Notes: generated from the sequence alone by a model not told the origin. Positions 23,176 to 34,663 are shown, counted from the first letter of the stretch. The stretch is DNA of 64,000 nucleotides from Laburnicola sp. R22_1 (GCA_014281115.1 JACONQ010000017.1:434001-498000), one strand, 5' to 3'. Numbers and translations: made by a program.

Positions 23176-26100
23176 CTATAGGCCTCTTTTAGGGCCTATC
23201 TTTACCTCTGACGGGTTTGCGTCCTCCGTGAAGCCTGTGCGCTTAAAGAAAGCCTTTATCGCTATCTTGGAAATGTCTTCTGCTGGCAACCATTGGTTTT
23301 CTTCGTCACCGTACCCTTTCCACTTCACTTCGTACAGCCACCTGCCGTTCTCTCTTGTCCTACCCTTGATCCGTTCAACTGGGTATATGTCTGGACCTGT
23401 TTGTGGTACCACGACCTTGGGGGGACTTTGCTCCCGCTGCATGAGTCCCTCTGGGGCCGATCGCTCCAGTAGGCACACGTGGAACACTGGGTGGATCTGG
23501 AAGTCCTTAGGCAGGCTTAGTTCGTACGCCTGATCCCCTACTCGGCGTAGAACTTTGTAGGGACCCCAGTACTTGTAGTCCAGCTTCTTTTTCGGCCTTG
23601 ACGAGGCCAGGTTCCGTGCATCAAGGTAGACCATGTCTCCCACAGCAAACTCTACTAGTTTGTGCTTAGAGTTGTATGCCTTCGCCTAGTAAGCCTAGGC
23701 TTTTATTATAGTTTCTCGCATGACAGCCCTTATCTGGGCCATTCTAGTCACGTCAGCGATAGCCTAAGGTGCGTTACCCCTCAATTGGAGTTCTTTAGCC
23801 ACGCCAGTGGTTGGCAGGTCGTATCCGTACACGGCCTGGAAAGGCGACTTCCCCATAGAGCTGTGTACGCTGTTGTTGTACGAGTACTCTGCCTCTGATA
23901 GCAACAAGGCCCAATTGTCCTGCTCGTAATTGCAGAAGACTTGTAGGTACTGCTCTAGCGTCTGGTTCTGCCTCTCAGTCTGCCCATCCGTCTGCGGGTG
24001 AAAGGCGGTCGAAAGCAGCCATTTTGACCCTAAGCACTGCGCAAAGGTGCTCTAGTATCCTGATGTGAATAGGCTACCCCTGTCCGTCACTATCGACCTT
24101 AGGGGACCATGGAGCCGTATAACCTCCCGCCAAAAGATCTCAGCTAGCTCTGCTGCGGTTATGTCCTTGCGAACAGCCGTATAGTGGGCCATCTTACTAA
24201 AGCGATCTACGATCACCAGTATACTATCATACTTGTGGTTACGCACCCTGCTCTTAGGGAGGTCTGTGATTATGTCCATTGTTATATCTTGCCAGGGACC
24301 TGTCGGGATCGGTAAGCTGTTAAGTTGGCCATACCGTGCGTGTCTGGTGGGTTTAACCCTTGCACAGGCCTTGCAAGTCAGGACGTAATCCTTAACAAAC
24401 CGACAGGCCCCGGGCCACCAGAACTCCCTCTGGACAATATCGAGTGTCCTCGCGAAACCAAAATGACCTGCCAGCGGATCATCATGACAGCGTCTCAAGG
24501 TCTCGATCCTGACGCCGGCCGGCACGTACAGGCGACCGTTGAACTGGAGTAGATGACCCTTGGTTGGGCTCCACCGCTCTATCCACAGTGGGCGATCCTC
24601 TGTGGGGTGCGAGAGACTCGCCCTCACCCTGACCGCTGTTAGGTCGCTCGTCATCTCTTTGGAGATGGCTTGAAGCAAAGGGTTCTTGAATTCCCCTTGT
24701 TGCGCATCCTCTAGGGTAGGTCTTTCCCCAGGTCGCGCAATCCGCGCGGTGGCTGCCAGCCTAGGCTCTTCCAGCCTCTCCTGGGGTGTTTTAGCTCCCC
24801 TAAGCTTTAGCTTGCTTCGAAGCTCTCTAAGCAGCCTTCCTTGGGAACTATCCGTCCTATCAGGCCTTTCCGCTCCTTCCGACTCGTAGTCGGGCCTCCT
24901 TGAGGGTCCGTCCGCCGGGTTTGTCTTCCCTGGGCGGTGTCTGATCCCAAAATTGAATGAGGCGAGCCATTCAGCCCATCGGGCCTGGCGTTGGGTTAGG
25001 ACTTTAGTTGTCATGAACCCCTGTAGGTTGGCATGATCTGTCAGGAGCTCTACCTGCTCTACAGTGCCTTCTAAGTAGTGCCTCCAGTGTTTAAAGGCTT
25101 CTACTATTGCAAGCAGCTCTCTGTCGTGCGTGTCGTAATTACGCTCAGCCTGGCTCATCTTGCGCGAGTAGAAGGCAACTGGGTGCCATTGTTCCTTTCC
25201 TTGGGGCCCTGGGTGTGGTTGACTTAAGATGCCAGATATTGCGTATCCAGAGGCGTCGGTCTCCATCCTTAAGGGCAATTTAGGGTTAAAATAGGCTAGC
25301 AAGGGCCCACTAGCAAAGCTTTGCTTTAGTTGCTCAAACGCAGCCCAAGCCTCACTTGACAGGGCAATAGGTACCGATTCCTCCTTACGTTGTCGGTGAC
25401 CACCACAGGCCGACCCTTCTGGTCGCTGGGTGAGTACGTGCAGGGGGCTTGCGACCCTTGAAACCCCTTTAATAAATCTTCGGTAGTAATTGGCAAAGCC
25501 TAGGAAAATTCTCACATCCTGTACCAACTTAGGCTCTAGCCACTTCTGTATGCTCTTAACTCTGTCCCCTTTCATATATACGCCCTCCGGGCTTACTACA
25601 AACCCTAGGTAGCCTACCTCTTGGGTGTGGAACTTACACTTGGAGAGTTTGGCGTACAGCTTGTGCTGGATAAGCCAATCCAGCACTGTCTTTACGTGTT
25701 CAACGTGTTCCTCCTTACTCTAGGAATATATAAGGATGTCGTCCAAGTATACAATGCAATAGACGTTAAGTAAGTCTAACAGCGCACTATTAATATAGCT
25801 CTAAAAGACCGTAGGGGCGTTAGTTAACCTAAAGGGCATTACTGTGTATTTGTAGTGGCCATATCTAGTCTAGAATACTATCTTCTATTTGTCGCCTGCC
25901 TTAATTCGTATACAGTAATAGGCGTCCCTTAGGTCCAATTTAGTGTATATAATGGCGGATCCTAGCCAGTCTAGTAACTCTTAGATTAGTGGGAGTGGGT
26001 AATAGTTTTTCACAGTTACCGCGTTTAGTCCACAGTAATCTACACATAATCGCAATCCCCTATTCTTCTTCTTTGCAAAAAGGATTAGTGCTCCTGCTTC

Positions 26101-26934
26101 TAATTTTAAGTAGCGTATCTAGCCTCTTTCGAGGTTCCTCTTAATGTACTCCTTTAAGACCTGTGCCTCCGGCGCTAATAGGCTATAGAGCAGTCTAAAG
26201 GGTACCTTCTTATCTACCTTAATGTTAATAGACATCTCGTAAGGCCTATAGTCCGCTAGTAGGGCGGCGTCCGCTTCTAAGAAGGCTTCTTCGAACCTCC
26301 CTTAGTAACCCTTAGGTAGAACGGTCTCGTTCGGACCGAATTGGCCTAGGCTGACTCTATACATAACAAAACAGTCATTATTAGCGTCCTTAGCGGTATT
26401 CGCGAATTGTTGTGGCCCCTCCATAGCGACCTTTTGGAATTTGCGCTTACCGTTGTTAAATCGCAATATACAAGCGATAAAGTTGGGTAGTGGGTTCCAT
26501 TTGGTTAACTAGGGCATCCCTAGCACTATGTCGAACCCTTCGATGTCCCCTACAACGAATTCGTCCGACCTAGCCCGGGTTTGCCCACGGCTGTCCGTTA
26601 TCGCGTAGGCCAGCTTAGTCTGGCCTTAAACCTCTAATTTAACTCTATTTAGGGCCTTGTAAGTCTAGTTTATATTCGCTTTTAGTTAGACTGCAACCTT
26701 CTCCGCCATCCTAGTACTAACAAAGTTGGCCTCCGCGCCGTAGTCTACTAGGGACCTCACTTTAAAGGAGCCCGCTGCTGTTTAAATAACCTCTTCTAGG
26801 GCAATTAGGAACCCTTCAGCCTTACAGAGGCCTCTTGCCTCTAAGGTGGCTGCGGCGAGCAATCTTTGTCCCTTTGTGTATATAACAGAGCCCGTTAGTC
26901 TAAGGGACAGATAACCTAGGGCTTATCTTTTCCC
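23176..26934 (-). pseudogene. pol of gypsy B (PR-RT-RNase H-INT-chromodomain), partly intact
   Basis: The frame is 1253 codons from the frameshift at 26934 to the stop at 23176, with no net indel. The protease motif is LVDYGAEANF near 26740 (family D-S/T-G; here Tyr, probably from TGC). The RT box VYLDDILIYS at about 25725-25755 is intact. RNase H has TDASGYAISG near 25260-25230. The integrase zinc end has C-x2-C (CKACARVKP) and a core with TMDIITDLP and VTDRGSLF. A GPY/F region and chromodomain (VKWKGYGDEENQWLP) lie at 23230-23560. Codons from 25686 down to 24052 are fully open (544 residues), as are 23643-23176. Upstream, 25690-26934 is dense in TAG/TAA. This contrast within one gene is unusual. 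Confidence 0.92.
26928..26934 (-). promoter_or_regulatory. Gag-pol -1 frameshift slippery site GGGAAAA (B)
   Basis: Codons of the zinc-knuckle frame are GTG GGA AAA GAT, so G GGA AAA is correctly phased. The -1 frame continues without a net gap into protease and the long RT frame. The gag frame back-computed from the mutated start at 33831, after removing the copia insertion, agrees with the knuckle frame. Confidence 0.62.
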
Positions 26935-27322
26935 ACCTCTATCTTTCGCTTTAGGCAGTTGTCTTTATAGTGCCCTTACTTATAATAGTAGAAACAGTTG
27001 TTCTTTTCCTAGTCTAGCAGTAATTGTGCCTTGCGACACTCATCCCATTCCTTACATTATAGGTTATAGCGCCTCTGGCCTAGTCTAGTGTTGTTTAACC
27101 TAGATTGTTTCTGGCTGGTTATGCCTCGCCTATTATCCTCTTAGGCCTCCTTATTATTATCCTTTTGCTTTCGCTTGCCTAGCTTCGGCCCTTAAATAAC
27201 CCGCTAGTGTTAGTTAGCCGTCTCCTCTAGTTGGATAAGGCTAGTCCACTGCTGTGGTTACTATTAGAGCCTCTCCACTACTTAACTATCTAGAGCGGAG
27301 AAGAAATCGCTAATATGCTAAT

Positions 27323-27640
27323 TGTCGGATATCAGGTCACTGGAAATCACTGTGATTTCACTGTGAAATCCAGTAGTCACGTGCGTCCGATCACATGGTC
27401 TCCTTATGATGACAGTTGGTGTAACTTACAGTGATTTCACTGTGAGATCACTGTGAAATACACAAAGGAGACTGGCGTACTACTGTTACACTACTCCGCA
27501 CTATTACTAGTGCGTCTTAGCGCTAGATAGATATTGCGTACGATAGCTGAGCTTCTCCGACAGAGATCACTCGACAATCAATTCATTATCAAATCCATCA
27601 CTTTCATCTCATCTCATTAAAGATACTTACGTATCTGACA
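27323..27640 (+). repeat. 5' LTR of copia 1
   Basis: The sequence is TGTCGGATAT...TATCTGACA, 318 bp. It holds five TCACTGTGA/TCACAGTGA-type words in two clusters (about 27340-27366 and 27427-27460), each able to pair with its neighbours. It differs from the 3' LTR at about a dozen positions, most of them C/T or G/A changes at CA/TG sites. Confidence 0.95.
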
Positions 27641-27653
27641 ATTAAGAGTCTCA
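27641..27653 (+). other. Primer-binding site of copia 1, tRNA-Lys(CUU) anticodon arm
   Basis: ATTAAGAGTCTCA follows the LTR without a gap. Its complement TGAGACTCTTAAT equals the anticodon stem-loop of eukaryotic tRNA-Lys(CUU) rather than a tRNA 3' end. This implies priming by a cleaved half-tRNA, as known for Drosophila copia with initiator tRNA-Met. Confidence 0.62.
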
Positions 27654-27676
27654 CTGCCTTAATTAAACCAAAAATC

Positions 27677-30600
27677 ATGTCTCTATCAACACTTAGGGAT
27701 CCCATAGTGATCCTAACCAATTACTCGAACTACACACCATGGCTGAGGCAAATCAATGCCCGAGCCCAGTTGTTAAAAGCATGGGATCTTATTGACCCAT
27801 CCCTCAACAATAAACCGATGGCAGAACTGGTCATGCCAGTCGCACCGAATATTGGTGCCTATCAACCAGCTCCCGCTTTCGTCAACAGAAACACTAACAA
27901 CGCCCGTCCATCGCTACTGTCGCACCTATCGCCGGCTGGCGAAAAGGCGTACAAAATCGATACCGATTTCTATAAGAATTAACTTGAAATCTACAAGCTC
28001 CTAGATCGAAAGTACGAACAGGAGAAGGAGAACCTAGATAAGCTGGTTATTCTTATTCAAACCACCACCTCGGCACATTTACAGTCCAATTGCTGCACCC
28101 TAGGTAAATTAATCAGACAATGGATTAAGAACCTCACAAAGACGGTTGGGGTTAACTAATACAATAAACAAAGAAGAGTAAGGATTAGGTACTAAGACGC
28201 TCTTAAACTAATAAGATTAGTTAGTTTATAGTACACCTGGCTTGCTGAGTACAATTATGCGGCTACAAAAGCTGAGTACAATTGTGTGTTAGAGCTTTAG
28301 GAGCTAGACTTAGTCAAACAAGATTTTATGAAAGCGGTTACTAATGTCGCATCCTAATAGGTTACAACCTTTCTGCAACACGGAAGTAAGGACAAGACTG
28401 TTAATAGAAAAGAGATAGTGAAACTCTTCTAAGAACAAATAGTAATACAGCACCCAATTAAGGGTAAACAAAGGGGCGCCTTTGCTGTTGCAGGACTATC
28501 TCTTGCTGATAGTGGTGTAACCACCCAGGCCGCAGCTAGGGACGCCTAACCTGTGGATAAAGCAGCATCACCCAAGCGAGGCAGATCACGCGCTAATAAA
28601 GCTGGCCCTAAAGCCAAATCCAAGCAGTCCGTACGAGTCACTGACGATGAGCTAACGGCAGTTAGAGGCTAAGAGGGATTAAACCCCAAGTGCCCTGCTT
28701 GTGAACAACGCCATAGTCTGAAAGACTGCTTTTACGCATTCCCTAACAAACGACCTAAATAGTTTAAACTAAAGCCTATTATAGAGGCGGTTATAATATA
28801 TAGGTTAGAGAATAACCCTATACTTATAAAGCGCATAAGATCTGTAAAGCGTCAAAAGTCACAGACACTAAAGATTAAACAATTAAAGACCCCTACTCCA
28901 ACTCGAATTACTAAGATTACTAACAATGAATGACTAGATAGCAGACAGATCACTGTCCTCTTAGCGAGCTTTAATGCTATCGCAGCCTCCTACTACTTAG
29001 ACCTAAACACATACCCACTACGTGACTTTGCGATCCTCAATTCTAGCACAACCTACCACATCTTTAATAACATTAATCGCTTCGTCTTATAGCGACTACT
29101 ATCGCCAGGAGACTTCGTATGGGCAGGATTATTACGAGCATGGATAAGGGAATATAGGAGTGTCCATCTTCACGTTAAGAGTAAGGAGGGAAATTGCTTA
29201 GTAAGGTTAGATAATATTGCCTACTATCCTAGTCTACTTTGCAACCTAGTGTCCTTTTAATTACTCTAAAGGCAAGGCCTCTAGTGGGACACTAAGTTAG
29301 ACCCAACAACAATTAGGAGACGAGATAATACGATCCTGGCCGAACTCTAAGAAATTTACGATTAATGGGTACTGGAGTTTATACCAACATCAAAATTAAC
29401 TTGTACCACGATTAATAGTACGTACGCTACACACAAATTTACCTCGCGCACCGCACGACAAGCGCAGAAGGTGAACGCCATCACATGGCACAAACGACTA
29501 GGCCACCCAGGCCCTCAGGCACTAGAGCACATAGTGAATTACAGTGAAGGGGTACGTATTAAAGGGTTGACCACGGTCCAATGCGACGCTTGCGGCAGAT
29601 TAAAGCTTAGGCGACAAATTAGACGTTAGGCTAGACAAATCAACAATGGCCTAGGAGAGAGAGTCGCTATAGACTTTCACGACTTCGAAGATAAGAGCTT
29701 AACTGGCGAAAAGAGTATAATGCTTATCTCTAATTGTTTCTTAGGCATAGCTTAGGACTTCTACCTTAAAGACAATTAACCAGCACGAACAATTATTAAG
29801 CTGCTAAAGGAATTTGTACTATTTATAAAAGTACAGTTTAAGGTGACTATAAAAGTTATTAAATCCGACAATAAGATTTTCTTAGTTAAACAAGACGTTT
29901 ACAGGTGGTGTGTCAATAAAGGGGTTGTTATTAAGCCTTTAGCACCTAATACCTAAGCTTAAAATGGAGGGGCTGAACGCTTAGGGGGTGTAATTAAGGA
30001 AAAGAGCCGTGCAATGCGACTTGACGCCAACCTCCCCTGGACACTATGGCCAGAGATCACACGAGCGGCCGTATACCTGTATAATCGAACGCCAAACTAC
30101 GCCAATTAATGGCAATCACCACACGAAGTATTTTTTACAACAGTTGCCTACTAAAACGGCATTGTCACCTAACTAAAGAAACTAAACTAGGCTTACCTTA
30201 GAGCCTATAGCTGTAAAGCTTTTGCCTTAACTAATAATACAAAACGCGGCAAAAGCAAGCTCTAAAGGCTCGACCTAAAGGCATAGGTTAGTTACCTAGT
30301 GGGCTATTAATTAATAAACATCTGGAGAGTATAGATACCTCCACTTAACAAAGTTATTAGCACACACGACGTTATCTTTAACAAAAATTAAGTGTTCTTA
30401 GGTAAATAAGAAGACCTGTTGGACAACCTTATGCACAGCACTACTGAAGAGATTGCTGCATGGACCCGAATAGTGGAGCTACCGCCCTTACCACCAGAAC
30501 ATAAAAATACAGAGTCTTTCTACGAGGATAAGTCGATTATTAACTCTTACAAGAAGGACGAGGGTGCTCTAGGGTACTATTAAGGGAGGAAGATTAATTA

Positions 30601-32470
30601 CACCTACCCAACACCACCAGAGACACCTCCGCCTGTCGCACTGCTTGCCTAATTAATGGTGAGTTTCGAACAGGACCAAATTGAAAAATTACCTATAGGA
30701 ACACCACAGCCAGATCAACGCGCTATGCTATAGGCAGCCGCCTTCCTTGCAGGTACACTCGCAGGAAGTAGAGGCAAATATAAGGGGAAGCTACTTAACA
30801 AAGCTTAATTTAATCGCATGCTCGCAGTAGGCAAGAAACCCTATTAAAGTTAACTACTAGAACCTCTATTATGCAGAACCTAGATAGATAATTATCTGTT
30901 ATTTGAAATGTGGAAGGATGCTGAGCGATCCTATCTACAAAGTCACAAAGAAATGAGGTCTTAAAGTAAGGTGCCCGCAGCCTTAGTGCGATCACGCGGT
31001 TACTAGATTCTTAACTATATGTGGGTATATACCTACAAACTTAATAAATATTATAGATTACAGAAGTGCAAGGCAAGGCTAGTAGTGCGCGGAGATTAAC
31101 AACGCCATCTCACTACATAGGATACCTATGCCGCAACACTCGCAGGTAGATTATTTCGCCTGCTTATGTTAACAGCGGCTTGGTTTAATCTAGAGCTAAG
31201 CCAGTACAACGTTACTAACGCCTTCGTCCACGCGAACCTGGACAGAGAAATCTACATATGGATGCCCTAAGGTTATACCTAAAGAGGCACTATCCTACAG
31301 TTGCACAAGGCACTGTATAGCTTACGCATCTCACTACTACTGTAGCAGAGAGAATTCACTAGTGCGCTTAAGGATCTTGGTTTTACCGCAGTCCCGCACG
31401 AACCTTGCTGTATAATCAAAGACAGCATTATCATCTTCTTCTATGTAGACGACCTCATCGTCGCATACTCGAAAGATCAAAAGCACGCTGCCAATATAGT
31501 GATGAAAAAGATAGGTATAAAGTTCACCCTAACTAGTGGTAACGATCTATAGTGGTTCCTAGGCATTGAAGTTGTTAGAGACCGTGCTAATAGGCAACTC
31601 TGGTTATCACAGAGGTCCTACGTGGACAAGATTAGTTGTCTAATTGACTAACGCGACCTTAAACACGATACCCTAATATTAGCAGTTAAACTGTTACCTT
31701 AAGAAGGACTCGCCACAATAGTAGAGATTAATCGGTACTAGCAGAAGGTGGGATCAATCCTCTACGCTATAGTAACCACGCGCCCAGACATAGCTTTTGC
31801 AAGCTCCCGATTATCGCGCTTTCTTTCAAACCCTAGCGACGACCATTACAACGCCGCCGACCGCGTACTGCTATACCTATTATCCACCTGATTACTAGGG
31901 CTATAATTTAGAGGAGTAGACACTTACAAGGTTGCAAGCGACGCGTTGTTTGCAGACAACACCCTTAATAGAAAGAGCTTATAGGGGTACATTATTAAAT
32001 TGTTTAGTAGCCTTGTCGCCTGAAAGGCAAACAAACAAGACACTGTCACTACTTTAATAACTAAAGCTAAGTTGCTAGCACTTTCACAAGTTGCAAAAGA
32101 GGCACTATTTATAGCTTGGTTAATTAATAAACTTAAGATTAAACTGTCGCTATCAACAATTACTATTAATTGCGACAACCAACAAACTATTCGACTTATT
32201 ACTAAGGAAATCGCCAAATTGCAAACTAAGCTCAGGCATGTTAACATACACAATCATTGGCTTTGATAAGAAGTAGTACGTGGAGCTATTAAAGTCCAGT
32301 ACCAGCAATTAGAAGAAATGGCAGCAGATGGTCTTACAAAAGCTCTGCTAGCCGCCATATAGACTAAGTTCTTGAATCAACTAGGACTTAAAGACGTCAG
32401 GGGAAGGATTACCGACCAAGAGGCCGACCTCGACGAGTTAGAAGACAGGATAGAAGCTTTTAAACTATAA
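27677..32470 (+). pseudogene. Copia 1 gag-pol polyprotein, one frame broken only by stops
   Basis: From ATG 27677 to TAA 32468-32470 the frame is exactly 1598 codons without net indel; the open pieces at 27677-27982 and 32072-32266 lie in it. Gag is at residues 1-330. A zinc knuckle CPACEQRHSLKDC lies near residue 340. The protease reads ILNSSTTYHIFN near residue 453, where the family has D-S-G-A-T; each change is G-to-A. The pre-integrase zinc motif WHKRLGHPG is near residue 604, the integrase ends near residue 810, and RT has an intact FFYVDDLI near residue 1254. RNase H spans about 1420-1555. About 40 TAG/TAA/TGA codons mostly fall where Gln or Trp is expected. Inactive. Confidence 0.93.
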
Positions 32471-32526
32471 GCAATAGTACAACTGCGCAAGAGATAGTTT
32501 AGCTTGGCCCTCTAAGGATCCAAGCT

Positions 32527-32535
32527 AAGGGGGTG
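32527..32535 (+). other. Polypurine tract of copia 1
   Basis: AAGGGGGTG lies directly before the 3' LTR. The matching place in copia 2 has AAGAGGGTG, so the tract is conserved between the two families. Confidence 0.75.
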
Positions 32536-32853
32536 TGTTAGATATTAGGTCACTGGAAATCACTGTGATTTTAGTGTGAAATCCAGTAGTCACGTGCGTC
32601 CGATCACATAGTCTCCTTATAACGACAGTTAGTGTAACTTACAGTGATTTTACTGTGAGATCACTGTGAAATACACAAAGGAGACTGGCGTACTACTGTT
32701 ACACTACTTCGCACTATTACTAGTGCGTCTTAGCGCTAGATAGATATTGCGTACGATAGCTGAGCTTCTCCGACAGAGATCACTCGACAATCAATTCATC
32801 ATCAAATCCATCACTTTCATCTCATCTCATTAAAGATACTTACGTATCTGACA
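32536..32853 (+). repeat. 3' LTR of copia 1
   Basis: 318 bp, TGTTAGATAT...TATCTGACA, aligned end to end with 27323-27640. It is followed by the CTAAT duplication. Confidence 0.95.
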
Positions 32854-33869
32854 CTAATTGTTATAATTATCTAAGGCATAATTAGGGTTAGTCTCTTCCC
32901 ACTAATCCTTAAAATAGTTTAGGAGTTTAGTTAGGGTCTAATAACCCTACTTTGCGTTCTTAATGCGCCAACAAGCCTCTTATTCTCTTTCCTAGCTTAA
33001 TTCTAGAGTGTCTACCATAGTCTGCTTTATTAGCTTCCACGTTACCTTACGCTCGCGTTTGCGCTTAGGGATCTCCTAGACTACCCTGTCCTAGAAGTTA
33101 TGTTGCGTGTCCCTAAGATAGCGGTGTGCGAACCTTATCTAGGCTAGATTAGTGCTAAGGGCTAGTACGTATTAAATGTAATCTTCGCAGCCTCTTGCCT
33201 AGGCGTTTAGTTCCTTCTAGCCTCTTCCTTTAAATTAGAGAGGCTCTGGCAGTTTTAGTAGTTGTAAGTCTAAGCTAGCTATTATTGTTTAGGGTGGGAT
33301 AATAGGCGCGATACTAGTCCTTAGAGGCTTTCTTCTATCCTTCTTACTTAGTCGCTTACTCTTTTGTTCGCCCTTCTTACATAAAGGGGAGTCCTTTCTA
33401 GGGCTGCTAGGCTTCTCTAATAAGTCGCTACTATTATTAGGGTCGCTTGTATCCTCTTTGATAGTTTTAGGCATTAGTTGCCTGCCCTTGCCCTTGTCCT
33501 TCTTCGTCGCGGCTTCGGCGTTGCTTGCAAGAGTTAAGGTTCTTTGTTTGTTATTATTAGGTTCTATTTTAACCTATAGGATCTTAAGTTAGTCCTGCAA
33601 GGCTTTAATAGCCTTGCGCTTCTTTACAATCTCAATTTCTCGCTTAAGTTCCTCTTCCTAATATTGTATCTAAGCTTCTTTAGCGCTTAAGGCTGTTTGT
33701 CCTTTGTCCGTGCTAGTTTGGCCTGGTCTAGGGTCCTCAATACTAGCGTGAGGTTGCCCCTCGCTAGTTACTGTCGCTCCGCTTGGGCCGGCTACGAAGG
33801 CTAGGCGTTAGCTTTAACGGACGTCGCTTATGTTAGAATAATAAGATATAAGATAGTAAGGGATTATAT

Positions 33870-34049
33870 TATAAGATTATGGGTACAATGCTTAATCTAT
33901 TAATTTACTACTAAGGCGATCCCTTAAAAAAGGAAAGTAGGTCTAAAGGCTATAAGGCCTAAGAAGAAAACTCTGCCCTAGCCAAGGCTAATCTAGGCCA
34001 GTCTAGGGAAACTAGGAGATTACGCTGCCACAGGGGACGCGTTATAACA
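33870..34049 (-). repeat. 5' LTR of gypsy B (180 bp)
   Basis: The inner end reads TATA where the other LTR has TGTA, a RIP-type change. On the minus strand TTATAGCC lies about 30 bases before TAAGGGAT, and the 8 bases ATCCCTTA lie four bases inside the LTR end (33858-33865). A weak self-priming pair is therefore possible, as in gypsy A. Confidence 0.92.
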
Positions 34050-34477
34050 GATAGATAATAAAAGAAATAAAAGAAGTATGCGTACAGCAATATAATACAG
34101 AGTAACCTAAGGATAATTACTATTATCTATAATAAGATATAAATAATAAACTATTATATTACTATATAATATCTATAATTAAATTTCTATCACAGCTAGC
34201 AATTATATATAATAATACTAATAATAATAGCACTCTAGCTTAGAGCGTCTAGCACAAGCTATTAAAAAGAATATTATCTAGAACTAAAAAGAGAACATAA
34301 TCCTATATCTTGCTTATATTATTAACCTTATAGTTTAAGATATTATTTATTACCTTAAGTTATTAGTGCCTATTAATTTTAACTCTAGAGAGACGCTATA
34401 GCGACAATATATAAATAAAATCTAGGCATAAATATCTATTCTAAATTTCTTTTGCAAGGTATATTAGCTATTATTAT

Positions 34478-34663
34478 AAAAAGTTATTATAGAAAGTTAT
34501 TATAGAAAGTTATTATAGAAAGTTATTATAGAAAGTTATTATAGAAAGTTATTATAGAAAGTTATTATAGAAAGTTATTATAGAAAGTTATTATAGAAAG
34601 TTATTATAGAAAGTTATTATAGAAAGTTATTATAGAAAGTTATTATAGAAAGTTATTATAGAC
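34478..34663 (+). repeat. 13-bp minisatellite, about 14 units
   Basis: Near-perfect repeats of AGTTATTATAGAA lie inside the hAT relic just before the copia 2 insertion. The low divergence between units contrasts with the degraded surroundings, suggesting late expansion. Confidence 0.95.

Larger units (their letters stand above)
27323..32853 (+). mobile_element. Ty1/copia element 1, complete, nested in gypsy B
   Basis: Both LTRs are 318 bp with TG...CA ends, and the duplication CTAAT lies at 27318-27322 and 32854-32858. The internal order is gag, protease, integrase, RT, RNase H, the copia order. The insertion falls in the gag of gypsy B, which resumes exactly at 32859, so copia 1 is younger than B. 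Confidence 0.96.
26916..33831 (-). pseudogene. gag of gypsy B, split by copia insertion
   Basis: Parts are 33831-32859 and 27322-26916 on the minus strand, separated by the copia element and its CTAAT duplication. The start is ATA at 33831-33829 (ATG before mutation). The N-terminal third is Lys/Glu- and Pro-rich (open piece 33289-33474). A Retrotrans_gag-like core follows at about 33250-32860, then a zinc knuckle near 26955-27000 in which the first two Cys have become Tyr (Y-x2-Y-x3-GH-x4-C). Stops are nearly all TAG or TAA. The first stop after the slippery site is TAG at 26916-26918, either the true gag stop or a mutated Gln. Confidence 0.8.
21059..34049 (-). mobile_element. Ty3/gypsy chromovirus B, complete, with antisense gene and nested copia
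   Basis: Both ends carry 180-bp LTRs with TG...CA-type termini. The whole is flanked by the 5-bp duplication GATAG (21054-21058 and 34050-34054). On the minus strand the order is 5' LTR, gag, -1 frameshift, protease, RT, RNase H, integrase, chromodomain, a ~1.9 kb extra region holding a plus-strand spliced gene, polypurine tract and 3' LTR. A copia element (27323-32853 plus 5-bp duplication) interrupts gag. Without it the element is about 7455 bp. RIP is uneven, heavy in gag and the first half of pol and light in the second half. Confidence 0.95.

Noticed and set aside
23147..24889. Plus-strand open frames opposite gypsy B pol
   Set aside because: They lie opposite clearly recognisable chromodomain, integrase and RT sequence and show no features of their own.
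32072..32266. Independent small gene
   Set aside because: It lies in the same frame as the copia 1 polyprotein and encodes part of its RNase H.
27677..32470. Reassigned stop codon (TAG/TAA read as Gln)
   Set aside because: The same elements also carry TGA, Asp-to-Asn and start-codon changes. LTR pairs show the same transition type outside coding sequence, so mutation by RIP explains it.
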